Shown: piece after piece, positions 35,246 through 44,109 of the stretch
Layout: each line of letters starts with the position of its first letter
Position numbering within the stretch: the first letter of the stretch is position 1
Assembly (NCBI GenBank): GCA_023412195.1
Contig: JAEYNZ010000137.1
Span: forward strand, 1-54,873
Reading direction: 5' to 3'
DNA: 54,873 nt
Source: Bacteroidota bacterium
GTDB taxonomy: Bacteria > Bacteroidota > Bacteroidia > Bacteroidales > Prolixibacteraceae
Notes under the pieces: generated by a model
Database searches by the model: none
Told to the model about the DNA's origin: nothing
The model's input: the letters and a program-made list of their open reading frames with translations, nothing else
Made by a program: the position numbers and the translations under genes

Positions 35246-36832
35246 ATGTTTGAAGTAAACCATATATTAAAGGTTCCAATAGATCCGGTAGTCAGATATG
35301 ATATACGGCTCCGGGTGAAACAATTGATGGCCGAAAGAAAGGTTTTACCCCCTTCGGATCTTGAATTTCTGCATAGCCTTGCACGGGAAATACTGGAGCA
35401 GAATGAATTGCACCATGATTACATGAATTTCATTATGGTATTGCTGGGAAATGAATTGTGGAGGGATATTGTAAGGGCAACACCATTTGACAGGCGACTG
35501 CTGCTTTTGCCTCAGTGCCTGAGAAATGACAGCAGTTGTAAAGGAGTTTTCGATGAACTGGGACTTATCTGTTCAGGTTGCCAGGGATGCAAAATTGATT
35601 CCATTTTAAGTAAAGCTGAGAAGCTGGGATATACAACACTTGTTGCAGAAGGTACAACTGTAGCCATCGGGCTTATTGAAGAAGGTGCCATCGATGCCGT
35701 AATCGGTGTAAGTTGCATGTCTGTTCTCAGGCGCTCATTTGAACCTGTTACCCGCGCTGCTGTTCCTGCAATAGGCATCCCTCTTCTGTGCGATGGCTGT
35801 TCAAGTACAACGGTTGATTACAATTGGCTTTTTGATGAGATGAATGAATTTAGCGGTACGAATTCCCTGACACCACTTTCAGTTTCCCTGTTGAAGAATA
35901 AAGTTGCTGATTATTTTCAGCCGCCGGTTCTGAACCAATATTTCTCATCGGATAATCTGAGCGAGAAATTATCGCTCAGGATGATGCAGACAGGCGGACA
36001 GAGAATCCGCCCTCTTCTGGCTGTCATGGCTTATCAGGCTTATGCAGAAGATATGTCTGAAGAAACCAGGCAGAAGATTGCCATCATCATTGAATGTTTT
36101 CACAAGGCCTCCCTCATACATGATGATATTGAAGACGATGAGGAAAACCGCTATGGTCAGCCGGTTTTACACCGGACCGACGGAATCCCGGTGGCAGTCA
36201 ATACAGGAGACTACCTGATTGGCAAAGGCTATTTAATGCTTTCACAGCTGAATCTTAAACCTGAAATTTTAGCTACCTGTCTTTCTGTAGTTGCTGAATC
36301 ACATGTTAAACTAGCAGAAGGACAGGGTGCTGATATTCTTCTTGAAAAACAAATTGAAGGCAAGAATGTAGCCGATATGCTTCAGATATTCAGTTTAAAG
36401 GCTGGTGAAGCAATTAAGGTTGCCCTTCTTCTTGGTGCCATTACCGGAGAAGCGCCTGCTTCTGAAATAGAAATACTTAAAAGATTTTCAGAATATTTCG
36501 GCATAGCTTACCAGATAAGGGATGATCTGAATGAGTACAGGGAGGCTGGCCTTGCTGGAGACATTTTTAATTTTCCTTTTCTGATTGTATTATTGCAGGA
36601 TGTTATGAAAGAAGCCGACAATGATCCTCTTCTTAAATGGCAGGATATTGATCTGTCTGCTTTCAGGAAGTACATTGATCAGTTTGATCTGGAGAATAAA
36701 ACGGAAGCCTTTATCCGTGATTTTACCGGCAGGTGCCATACAGAGCTTGATCTCTTGAAAAATCAGCAGCTTAGGCTGGGATTGTATAGTATGATGGGGA
36801 AAGTTTTTAAAGAAAAAAATAGTGGTCAGTAA
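35246..36832 (+). CDS. DUF116 - polyprenyl diphosphate synthase fusion
   Basis: The 528-residue protein has two parts. The N-terminal DUF116 domain (about 75-200) has many cysteines: C91, C98, C109, C112, C115, C157, C182 and C185, suggesting an Fe-S or metal site. The C-terminal trans-isoprenyl diphosphate synthase domain (about 240-525) has GGQRIRPLL (250-258), the first Asp-rich motif DDIED (293-297) and a second, DDLNE (426-430), ending in Glu rather than Asp. Such synthases build linear prenyl diphosphates from IPP. The lysine of GGKR-x-RP is Gln here. The chain length is not predictable. The stop overlaps the next gene by 11 bases. Confidence 0.85.
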   Translation: MFEVNHILKVPIDPVVRYDIRLRVKQLMAERKVLPPSDLEFLHSLAREILEQNELHHDYMNFIMVLLGNELWRDIVRATPFDRRLLLLPQCLRNDSSCKGVFDELGLICSGCQGCKIDSILSKAEKLGYTTLVAEGTTVAIGLIEEGAIDAVIGVSCMSVLRRSFEPVTRAAVPAIGIPLLCDGCSSTTVDYNWLFDEMNEFSGTNSLTPLSVSLLKNKVADYFQPPVLNQYFSSDNLSEKLSLRMMQTGGQRIRPLLAVMAYQAYAEDMSEETRQKIAIIIECFHKASLIHDDIEDDEENRYGQPVLHRTDGIPVAVNTGDYLIGKGYLMLSQLNLKPEILATCLSVVAESHVKLAEGQGADILLEKQIEGKNVADMLQIFSLKAGEAIKVALLLGAITGEAPASEIEILKRFSEYFGIAYQIRDDLNEYREAGLAGDIFNFPFLIVLLQDVMKEADNDPLLKWQDIDLSAFRKYIDQFDLENKTEAFIRDFTGRCHTELDLLKNQQLRLGLYSMMGKVFKEKNSGQ

Positions 36833-37655
36833 AGCTCCGGCCCAATCTTTTTCCGGTCAGTTCATTCATTATATCAATGAAGGTTATAATGCACTGGCTC
36901 CGGAGTGGCAGGCTGAAATAAAAACTTTCATCAGGAATAGCCAGCATCCGGAGGGTGGTTTTGTAAACCGCGCCGGTAAACCTGACTTCTATTATTCTCT
37001 TTTCGGAGTCTGGATATCACAAGCATTAGGATTAGAGGATGTTTTGGAGAATCATAGAAAGTTTATTACTAACAGTAAAACCAGACAGAAAAATACTATT
37101 GATATATTTGCATTTCTCCTCATTCAGATGCTTCTGTTGAATCAAAACACAGGAAATCCTTCATTGGTGAAGTTGTTGCGTCTGGCATTTTTCGAAAGCA
37201 GGCAAACCAGTTTTCATTACCGTCTTTTCCTTTTTATGCTGGTACTGGATGCCCGCTATGGAAACCCATTGATATTTTACCCTGCCCGCCCGGTTTTATG
37301 GTTATATAAGTTGCCTGCAGAATCCCCCTGTAGCATTCATGCAGCCTTGCTGGTTACTAAAAAGAAAGTGAAGCTTAAAACACAATACGAAACAAAACAG
37401 ATTTTTTCTTTTTATGAAGAAGGAAAGGGCTTTAAAGCATTCCGGGATCTAAAAGAAGGTGATTTGTTATCAACTGCTGTAGCCCTTTTTGCATTAAAAA
37501 CAACAGGGGCCGACCTGCGGCTTCTGGCCCCCGGCTGTTTTGATTTTATCGGGCAGTGTTATTGTGAAGGGGCTTTCCTTGCAGGGAATGGCGACAGCTT
37601 TAGTGATCTGGAATATACTTTTTATGGCTTGCTGGCTTTGGGAACATTGATATGA
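36822..37655 (+). CDS. Prenyltransferase-beta / cyclase-fold protein
   Basis: The start is GTG at 36822, overlapping the previous gene; no suitable ATG follows. The 277-residue protein resembles the alpha/alpha-toroid of prenyltransferase beta subunits and squalene cyclases: FIRNSQHPEGGFVNRAGKPDFYYSLFGVW near 39-67 and GNGDSFSDLEYTFYGLLALG at the end. The Asp/Cys/His zinc ligands of protein prenyltransferases are not visible (the DFYHT His is Tyr), and there is no DxDD motif. It may be a partner or half-domain for the cyclase encoded next, whose start it overlaps by 4 bases. Confidence 0.7.
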   Translation: MVSKAPAQSFSGQFIHYINEGYNALAPEWQAEIKTFIRNSQHPEGGFVNRAGKPDFYYSLFGVWISQALGLEDVLENHRKFITNSKTRQKNTIDIFAFLLIQMLLLNQNTGNPSLVKLLRLAFFESRQTSFHYRLFLFMLVLDARYGNPLIFYPARPVLWLYKLPAESPCSIHAALLVTKKKVKLKTQYETKQIFSFYEEGKGFKAFRDLKEGDLLSTAVALFALKTTGADLRLLAPGCFDFIGQCYCEGAFLAGNGDSFSDLEYTFYGLLALGTLI

Positions 37656-39475
37656 ATAATAGAAAAGAACTGGAAATCCGGCTTCATGAACTGGGGCAGC
37701 TGCTTGTGTCTGATTTAAAAGCTGAAGGATACTGGGAAGGCCGGCTGTCATCCAGTGCGCTTGGTGTGGCTGTTGCCGTGGCTGCACTTTATTTTCATCA
37801 TCCTACTGAACATGCAGATCAGATACAAAAAGGGCTCGATTGGCTTCGCCGGCATATCAATGAAGATGGCAGTTTTGGTGATACTCCCGAAAGCAAGGGA
37901 AATGTAAGTACGAGTCTCCTTGTTTATGCATCTGTCAATCTTTTCAAAAATAAAAAGGATTGGGTCAGGCCGTTTCAGCAACGGATATCATCATACCTTG
38001 CAGCGCAGGGCATAGATGTTCATTCAGCCCAGGTGTCGCAGTCCATACTGAACCATTATCAAAACGATTATACTTTTTCTGTCCCTATACTGGCTATGAG
38101 TGGTCTGTGTGGAGTTCCCGGCAAGGATGCCTTTCATTATATTCCGCAACTGCCTTTTGAATTATCGCTCTTACCCAAAAAATTTTACCGGCTTCTGAAC
38201 CTGAGTGTTGTAAGCTATGCTATTCCTGCATTAGTTGCAGTTGGAATTGTAATATTCAAAAAAAAGAGATCAGGTTTTTTCTGGAAGACAGTAAGGCGTT
38301 TCTCAATTCCCAAAGCTATGAAGATCCTTACACGGATGCTTCCCGAAAGCGGAGGCTTCCTTGAGGCAGTCCCCCTGACTGCTTTTGTTGTACTCAGCCT
38401 GATCAACGCAGGCTATCATAATGAAGTTGTTGGCAAGGGTATTGATTTTCTTAAAAATACTCAGCGGGAAGACGGAGGGTGGCCCATTGATGTTGATTTA
38501 TCGACCTGGGTGACTACCCTTTCGGTAAAATCTCTCCGGTCAAAATTAGGTAATTTTCTGCCTGCAGAGAAACAAAGGGATATTGCTGTCCATTTAAAGC
38601 GGATTCAAAATAAGCAGGTACATCCGTTTAACGGTACAAGTCCGGGAGGGTGGGGATGGACCCACTATCCGGGATCTGTTCCTGATGGTGATGATACGCC
38701 AGGGGTTTTGCTTGCTCTTTTGAAGCTTCAGCCTAAAGATCAGGTAAAGGATGTGGTTCTTGCCGGATGTAGCTGGCTTTTTAAACTTCAGAATGGTGAT
38801 GGTGGTTTTCCTACATTTTCAAAGGGGTGGGGAAAGCTTCCTTTCGATCAAAGCTGTTCTGACCTTACGGGTCATAATCTGCTGGCATTGTCTTCAGTGA
38901 TGGAAAATTACAGCGATGATCTTAATAAACAATTTAAGCGGCAACTTCAGAAATCTTTTAAAAAAGCATTAGGTTATCTAGAAAAACACCAGCAGGATGA
39001 TGGAAGCTGGCTGCCCCTGTGGTTTGGGAACCAGCTTGCCCCAGGCCACAAAAATCCGGTATATGGAACAGCACGGGTGCTGACATATATAAAGGATGCC
39101 CTTGCACATCAATGGCTGCCCGCCAGGTTCAGAAAACGATTGATGATATTAGTAGAAAGGGGAAATAAGTATCTTATACATGCACAGAACCACAATGGCA
39201 GTTGGGGCGGAGACATACAGATACCCGGAACGATTGAAGAGACCGCTCTTGTTGTTTCGGCCCTGGCTTCACCGGATAATTGGTCAAAATGTTTATCAGG
39301 ACTGAAATGGATTGAAGATTATCGCATCATAAATGGCCTGAAGCCGGCCCCCATAGGATTATATTTTGCATCGCTGTGGTACGATGAAAAGTTGTATCCT
39401 GTCACTGCTTATCTTGAAGCTGTATCAAGGCTATTGGAATTAGAAGAAAAATCAGCTTCAGGAATTTATCGTTGA
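37652..39475 (+). CDS. Class II terpene (squalene-hopene-type) cyclase
   Basis: The 607-residue protein has the length and order of squalene-hopene cyclases. The protonating DxDD motif is present as DGDD at residues 345-348. QW-type repeats are QREDGGW (271-277), QNGDGGF (380-386), QQDDGSW (447-453) and QNHNGSW (512-518). The segment LWFGN...PVYGTARVL (456-476) corresponds to the WFGRWG...YGT region of hopene cyclases. A hydrophobic stretch near 180-205 may sit in the membrane. It probably cyclises a long prenyl compound made by the upstream synthase. It is the last gene of the cluster and its 3' end overlaps the convergent PLP gene by 18 bases. Confidence 0.85.
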   Translation: MNNRKELEIRLHELGQLLVSDLKAEGYWEGRLSSSALGVAVAVAALYFHHPTEHADQIQKGLDWLRRHINEDGSFGDTPESKGNVSTSLLVYASVNLFKNKKDWVRPFQQRISSYLAAQGIDVHSAQVSQSILNHYQNDYTFSVPILAMSGLCGVPGKDAFHYIPQLPFELSLLPKKFYRLLNLSVVSYAIPALVAVGIVIFKKKRSGFFWKTVRRFSIPKAMKILTRMLPESGGFLEAVPLTAFVVLSLINAGYHNEVVGKGIDFLKNTQREDGGWPIDVDLSTWVTTLSVKSLRSKLGNFLPAEKQRDIAVHLKRIQNKQVHPFNGTSPGGWGWTHYPGSVPDGDDTPGVLLALLKLQPKDQVKDVVLAGCSWLFKLQNGDGGFPTFSKGWGKLPFDQSCSDLTGHNLLALSSVMENYSDDLNKQFKRQLQKSFKKALGYLEKHQQDDGSWLPLWFGNQLAPGHKNPVYGTARVLTYIKDALAHQWLPARFRKRLMILVERGNKYLIHAQNHNGSWGGDIQIPGTIEETALVVSALASPDNWSKCLSGLKWIEDYRIINGLKPAPIGLYFASLWYDEKLYPVTAYLEAVSRLLELEEKSASGIYR

Positions 39476-40555
39476 AATTTCATCTCCTTCAGAAGTAATA
39501 AATTTCCTTGAAAGGTTGGCCGTAAGACATGAATGTACAGGAATGATTTCTACAAGGTCGCCAATATTAAAAGAATCGATGTTTTTTTGTGAAATCTTCA
39601 GGATACCATGCTCCTGGGAAAGACGTGCCACATAATTCCGTTCACTTAAAAGTTTTTTATCCCCGTTTTTGGTAATGACTATTCTTCCATAGGAGCTTTT
39701 ACCGTCGATATTCTGAAGTGACTCCTTCGACAGGTGAATGGCACCGCCATATATTACAACTTCATTTCGTGAAGGGTGCCTGGCTACTACAGGACAGATT
39801 AACCGGGCCGCAATGTCATCGAAACTGCAAACGCCAAGGTTCATTTGCATCAGGTCGTAGAATACAAAGTTACCTGGCCTGATCTCATCTACTCCGGTGA
39901 AGTTTGTGGCTATTGAACAAGAAGGTGTATCGCCTATGGTAACCTGCACTTCCGGGAATACAGGTTTATAATGTTGCTTAAGAGTTTTGAGTTTCAGCAA
40001 GGCTTCATAATGGGCGCTGAAAATTTCATTGGTTGACAAAGAGGTATAGGTCTGCCCGTTGTGTGTGAGGAACCCTTTGAAGCGAAGATTTTTATTGTCA
40101 GCAATCACATCCAGTATGGCATCAATTTTACTTGTTTTTGAAACACCGATACCGGTTCTGTTATATCCGGTGTCAACTTTTATATATATACCGGCGGGTG
40201 CCTGCATGTGTTTTGTCAGGAGTTCTGCTGTTTCTTTATTTTCAATTGTCAGGTTCAGCCTGATATTTGCAGCCAGCCTCTTTATATTCTCAAATTCCAG
40301 TATATTCATCGGAAAAGCTACAGTAATGTCTTTCCATCCGGCCACCGTAAAATATTCGGCCATACTCACAGATGAAACAGTAATAGACTGAACCCCGAAT
40401 TCGCGGAACCATTCACCAATTTCAGCCGACTGATGTGTTTTAAAGTGGGGCCTGAAAAGTAAATGATGTTCCTTTGCCCTTAGTGCCATCCTTTCAATAT
40501 TGCGAAGGCATATCTCTTTGTCAATAACCAATGTAGGACGATTGATTTCTTTCAT
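39458..40555 (-). CDS. D-serine dehydratase-like (fold type III) PLP enzyme
   Basis: The 365-residue protein has the alanine racemase N-terminal barrel with the PLP lysine K39 (RPHFKTHQ) and a C-terminal domain with a zinc site H341-S-C343 (PVHSCLTANL). The His-x-Cys pair matches eukaryotic-type D-serine dehydratase; D-threonine aldolases have His-x-Asp. Likely reactions are breakdown of D-serine or a similar D-amino acid in the cytoplasm. It is 15 bases downstream of the pncB-like gene on the same strand and may be on its transcript. Confidence 0.78.
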   Translation of the reverse strand: MKEINRPTLVIDKEICLRNIERMALRAKEHHLLFRPHFKTHQSAEIGEWFREFGVQSITVSSVSMAEYFTVAGWKDITVAFPMNILEFENIKRLAANIRLNLTIENKETAELLTKHMQAPAGIYIKVDTGYNRTGIGVSKTSKIDAILDVIADNKNLRFKGFLTHNGQTYTSLSTNEIFSAHYEALLKLKTLKQHYKPVFPEVQVTIGDTPSCSIATNFTGVDEIRPGNFVFYDLMQMNLGVCSFDDIAARLICPVVARHPSRNEVVIYGGAIHLSKESLQNIDGKSSYGRIVITKNGDKKLLSERNYVARLSQEHGILKISQKNIDSFNIGDLVEIIPVHSCLTANLSRKFITSEGDEISTINS

Positions 40556-40570
40556 TTCAGATTATGAAGA

Positions 40571-41989
40571 TTAATGTTGCAATTGACTCTTCAGTGTATT
40601 TCTTAAATGCATGAGCTTTTCGGAAATTCCGGTTTTATATATGTGTGGGCTGATGAAACGGAAATGTTCTTTGGGAAGCAAGGCTGCCCTTTTTAGCAGA
40701 TATCTGTGAATTTCATTAAGACTCTTTTTTTCCATGATGACCTTTCCGTTCATGACCACAGGCTTCAGAAGCGGTTCTTTTTGCAGGGATTTTATAATTG
40801 TATTCTTTTCCGGATGAACAGGATCATAAATGATTTCAGCTTCTTCAGGGTCTTCATCTGAAAGCAGTATGGCATCGCGATAGAACATCCCTTCCTGATC
40901 ATAACATCTGTATAATTGTTTTTTGCCTGGCAGGGTTGTTTTTTCAATATTTTCTGATAGTTTCATTTTAGGAAGTCCGTTTACCTCAACCAGTTTATAA
41001 ACCCCATCGAGTGCTGCATTTTTTTTGCCGGTAATCAGTTCTGTCCCTACCCCAAACGCATCGATGGCAGCATGCTGGTCTTGTAAAAGACTTTTGATTA
41101 CATGTTCATCGAGCTGGTTGGAAGCTACGATTTGAACATACTGCAATCCTGCATCATCAAGCATCCTGCGTGCTTTTTTACTTAGATAAGCCAGGTCGCC
41201 GCTGTCGAGCCTGATGGCCTTTAAACGGTGGCCATCTTTCTCCATTTCGCGGGCAACCGTAATGGCATTGGGGACACCCGATTTAAGGGTATTTATTGTA
41301 TCAACCAGCAGAACAGAATTATCAGGATTGGTTTTTGCAAACATGCGGAAAGCCTCCAGTTCATTATCAAAACTTTGAATCCATGAATGAGCCTGTGTTC
41401 CAGATACAGGTATGTTAAAAAGCTTTCCTGCCAGAACATTGGAGGTTGATGAAGCCCCTCCTATTATGGCAGCCCGGCTTGCATGTATGGAACCTAACCC
41501 CTGTGCCCGACGAAGACCAAAGTCGAAAAAGGTTTTGGGGCCTGCAACCTGCTTGATCCTGAATGCTTTTGTGGCAATCAGTGACCCGAAGTTCAGGAAG
41601 TTCAGCAGCAAGCTTTCAATGAGCTGACATTCTATAATGTTTCCTTCAACCTGTAAGATTGGTTCATTCGGAAAAATAATTTCTCCTTCACTGACACTAT
41701 CAATAGAACCGGAGAATTTGAAGTCAGACAGATATTCAAGAAATTGTTTATGCATTCCCTGTCCTGCAAGATACCTGATGTCTTCCTCACTGAAAGTAAA
41801 TTCAGTTAGTGCAGTTAATACATCCTGTAATCCGGCAAAAACAGCGAATCCGCCATGATATGGATTGGTACGAAAGAAATAATTGAAAGCAGATGTTTCA
41901 TCTTTTCTTCCACATAAATAATATCCCTGGGCCATAGCCAATTCATAGAAATCGGTATATAACCCCCAATGTTGAATTACAATTGGCAT
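40571..41989 (-). CDS. pncB: Nicotinate phosphoribosyltransferase
   Basis: The 472-residue protein starts with GLYTDFYELAMAQGYY, the typical NAPRT N-terminus, and has FGLRRAQG (about 155-162), SGTQAHSW (about 196-203) and RLDSGDLAYLSKKAR (about 278-292), which bind PRPP and substrate. The enzyme joins nicotinate and PRPP with ATP to form nicotinate mononucleotide in NAD salvage. Length and motifs are normal for the pncB_like group. It is 88 bases downstream of purA on the same strand. Confidence 0.93.
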   Translation of the reverse strand: MPIVIQHWGLYTDFYELAMAQGYYLCGRKDETSAFNYFFRTNPYHGGFAVFAGLQDVLTALTEFTFSEEDIRYLAGQGMHKQFLEYLSDFKFSGSIDSVSEGEIIFPNEPILQVEGNIIECQLIESLLLNFLNFGSLIATKAFRIKQVAGPKTFFDFGLRRAQGLGSIHASRAAIIGGASSTSNVLAGKLFNIPVSGTQAHSWIQSFDNELEAFRMFAKTNPDNSVLLVDTINTLKSGVPNAITVAREMEKDGHRLKAIRLDSGDLAYLSKKARRMLDDAGLQYVQIVASNQLDEHVIKSLLQDQHAAIDAFGVGTELITGKKNAALDGVYKLVEVNGLPKMKLSENIEKTTLPGKKQLYRCYDQEGMFYRDAILLSDEDPEEAEIIYDPVHPEKNTIIKSLQKEPLLKPVVMNGKVIMEKKSLNEIHRYLLKRAALLPKEHFRFISPHIYKTGISEKLMHLRNTLKSQLQH

Positions 41990-42077
41990 TTTTTAATACA
42001 ACTTTAATCAGGTTATATAAATATAACCATGTTACAGGCAATTACAAAACAGGAATGTGATTTTTATGTGGCTCTGC

Positions 42078-43355
42078 CTAATCTTTATCCAGAAGGATTG
42101 TTTGTTCCCGGTTCGGTCCTACTGAAGCAATTGAAACAGGTATACCCATTTCCTCTTCAATAAAATTGATGTAGTTGTTCAGTTCTTCCGGAAATTCATT
42201 CTGACTTCTGATCTTTGTCAGATCGGTTTTCCATCCCGGCAATTCAACATATACAGGTTTAACATCATCATTTAGTTCGAAAGGAAAATTCTCTGTTTCC
42301 TGCCCGTCAATTTCATAGGCTACGCAGATTCTGATGGAATCGAACCCATCAAGTACATCTGCTTTCATCATGATGAGCTCAGTGGCACCATTCAGCATCA
42401 CCGAATATTTAAGCGCCACGAGGTCGAGCCATCCGCAGCGGCGTGGCCTGCCTGTGGTTGATCCATACTCATTGCCTGCTTTGCGCAATTCATCGCCCGT
42501 TTCATCGAGCAGTTCAGTAGGGAATGGGCCCATGCCAACCCGGGTACAGTATGCTTTGAAAATACCGAATACCTTACCAATCTTTTGGGGAGCAAGCCCA
42601 AGGCCGGTACAAGCTCCTGCGCAAATAGTATTTGAACTGGTAACAAACGGGTAAGATCCAAAATCTATATCAAGCATAGTTCCCTGGGCTCCTTCAGCCA
42701 AAACAGATTTGTTCCTGCTAAGCAGGTCATTCAGGAAGTGTTCTGTATCGATAATCTTAAATGACTTTAAAACCTCAACACCCTCAAACCACTCCTTTTC
42801 ACAGTTTTCAAGGGTTACCCTGTAATCGAACCTGAAAAATTCCGACAGCATTGCCTGATGGTTTTCAAGTCTCTCGTTGTATTTTTTGGAAAAATCCTGG
42901 AACAGGTCACCCACACGCAATCCTTCCCGACCAATCTTGTCCTTGTAGGTAGGGCCTATGCCTTTCAATGTCGACCCAATTTTTGTTGCCCCTTTTTTCT
43001 GTTCTGATGCAGCATCCAGTATCCGGTGGGTAGGTAAAATCATGTGAGCTTTTTTTGAAATATACAGGTTTTCAGAAAGCTCAATCCCGATCTTTTTTAA
43101 AGATTCAATTTCCTTTTTAAAAACAATCGGATCAATTACAACTCCGTTTCCAATAATGTTGATTTTATTTTCTCTGAAAATGCCGGAGGGAATGGTATGT
43201 AATACATGTTTAATATTATTGAACTCAAGTGTATGGCCTGCATTCGGGCCTCCCTGGAAACGGGCAATTACATCATAATCAGGAGTTAAAACATCAACAA
43301 TTTTTCCTTTTCCTTCATCGCCCCATTGCAGGCCCAATAGTACATCTGCTTTCAT
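42078..43355 (-). CDS. purA: Adenylosuccinate synthetase
   Basis: With ATG at 43355 it has 425 residues, beginning MKADVLLGLQWGDEGKGK, the universal PurA N-terminus with its P-loop at residues 10-18. An in-frame ATG at 43412 would add 19 extra residues not expected in the family. Other motifs are GGPNAGHT, GIGPTYKDK and STTGRPRRCGWLD. PurA makes adenylosuccinate from IMP and aspartate using GTP, in purine synthesis. It follows fur on the same strand by 242 bases; the fur-purA order is common in Bacteroidota. Confidence 0.96.
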   Translation of the reverse strand: MKADVLLGLQWGDEGKGKIVDVLTPDYDVIARFQGGPNAGHTLEFNNIKHVLHTIPSGIFRENKINIIGNGVVIDPIVFKKEIESLKKIGIELSENLYISKKAHMILPTHRILDAASEQKKGATKIGSTLKGIGPTYKDKIGREGLRVGDLFQDFSKKYNERLENHQAMLSEFFRFDYRVTLENCEKEWFEGVEVLKSFKIIDTEHFLNDLLSRNKSVLAEGAQGTMLDIDFGSYPFVTSSNTICAGACTGLGLAPQKIGKVFGIFKAYCTRVGMGPFPTELLDETGDELRKAGNEYGSTTGRPRRCGWLDLVALKYSVMLNGATELIMMKADVLDGFDSIRICVAYEIDGQETENFPFELNDDVKPVYVELPGWKTDLTKIRSQNEFPEELNNYINFIEEEMGIPVSIASVGPNREQTILLDKD

Positions 43356-43527
43356 TACAATATTATTAAAGTTTGAAACATTTTCATACTGAACCCCGAC
43401 AACAGGAAGCATCGTTCAGGCTTTCATGCGGTCAATCAGGTTTTACTTCACAAACGAAACCGTGAAAATATATTCCTGTGGAATTTATTTCACGGCATCC
43501 GATTTCAAAGTTTTAAAAGTACAAATA

Positions 43528-43549
43528 TTTTTGTTTGACTAAACAAAAA
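43528..43549. promoter_or_regulatory. Perfect 22-bp palindrome between fur and purA
   Basis: Two 9-base arms, TTTTTGTTT and AAACAAAAA, flank GACT. It lies 48 bases after the fur stop and about 170 bases before purA. It could be an operator for a dimeric regulator or a weak terminator; the T-run needed for a clear terminator call is absent. Confidence 0.5.
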
Positions 43550-43597
43550 GCCTGATGACCTATGTCAATTTTATAAAATGTTGATATGGGAATAAAA

Positions 43598-44041
43598 TTA
43601 ATCCTTGTTAAGTGGCTGACCGTAAATATACAAGGTGTGGTGTGAAAGTTTAAAATTGTTTTTCATGCATGCATCTTCAATAATCTCACGGATGCGCGGA
43701 TCATAAAATTCCATCACTTCTCCTGATGTGGTGTCAATCAGGTGATCATGCTGCATGGTTGCAAAAGCCTTTTCAAACTGTGCTATGTTTTTTCCAAACT
43801 GATGCTTTACAACAAGTTTGCATTCAAGCAGCAGATCGATCGTATTGTACAGTGTGGCCCTGCTTACCCTGTACTTTTTATTTTTCATGGATATATACAG
43901 CGATTCTATATCGAAATGGCCTTCCCTTGAATAAATTTCATCGAGAATGGCAAAACGTTCGGGTGTCTTTCTATGACCATTTTTCTCCAGGTACTCCGTA
44001 AACATATTCCTGACTGTCTCCCTGGTCTTGTGGTTATTCAT
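43598..44041 (-). CDS. Fur-family transcriptional regulator lacking the zinc-site cysteines
   Basis: The 147-residue protein has the Fur winged-helix domain (RKTPERFAILDEIY at 24-37, RVSRATLYNTIDLL at 58-71) and dimer domain. The CxxC that normally follows HDHLI reads D103-T-T-S106 here, and the protein stops at YIYGQPLNKD before any second C-terminal CxxC. Only C74 and C125 remain. The regulatory metal site H98-D99-H100 is still present. The metal sensed (Fe, Mn or peroxide sensing) cannot be told. It lies between the RSH gene and purA, all on the minus strand. Confidence 0.88.
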   Translation of the reverse strand: MNNHKTRETVRNMFTEYLEKNGHRKTPERFAILDEIYSREGHFDIESLYISMKNKKYRVSRATLYNTIDLLLECKLVVKHQFGKNIAQFEKAFATMQHDHLIDTTSGEVMEFYDPRIREIIEDACMKNNFKLSHHTLYIYGQPLNKD

Positions 44042-44066
44042 ATTTAAACCAATTTAAAACAGAAGT

Positions 44067-44074
44067 CAAAAATA
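44067..44074 (-). promoter_or_regulatory. -7 promoter element of the fur-family gene
   Basis: On the minus strand TATTTTTG matches TAnnTTTG, 25 bases before the ATG. The -33 box is weak. It allows fur to be transcribed separately from the RSH gene. Confidence 0.5.
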
Positions 44075-44109
44075 GGAATATTTTTTTGATTATTTAGATT
44101 AATTAAAAA

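Noticed and set aside
42011..42028. Palindrome GGTTATA-TAAA-TATAACC between purA and pncB as a terminator
   Set aside because: AT-rich, no T-run behind it on the minus strand; too weak to call.
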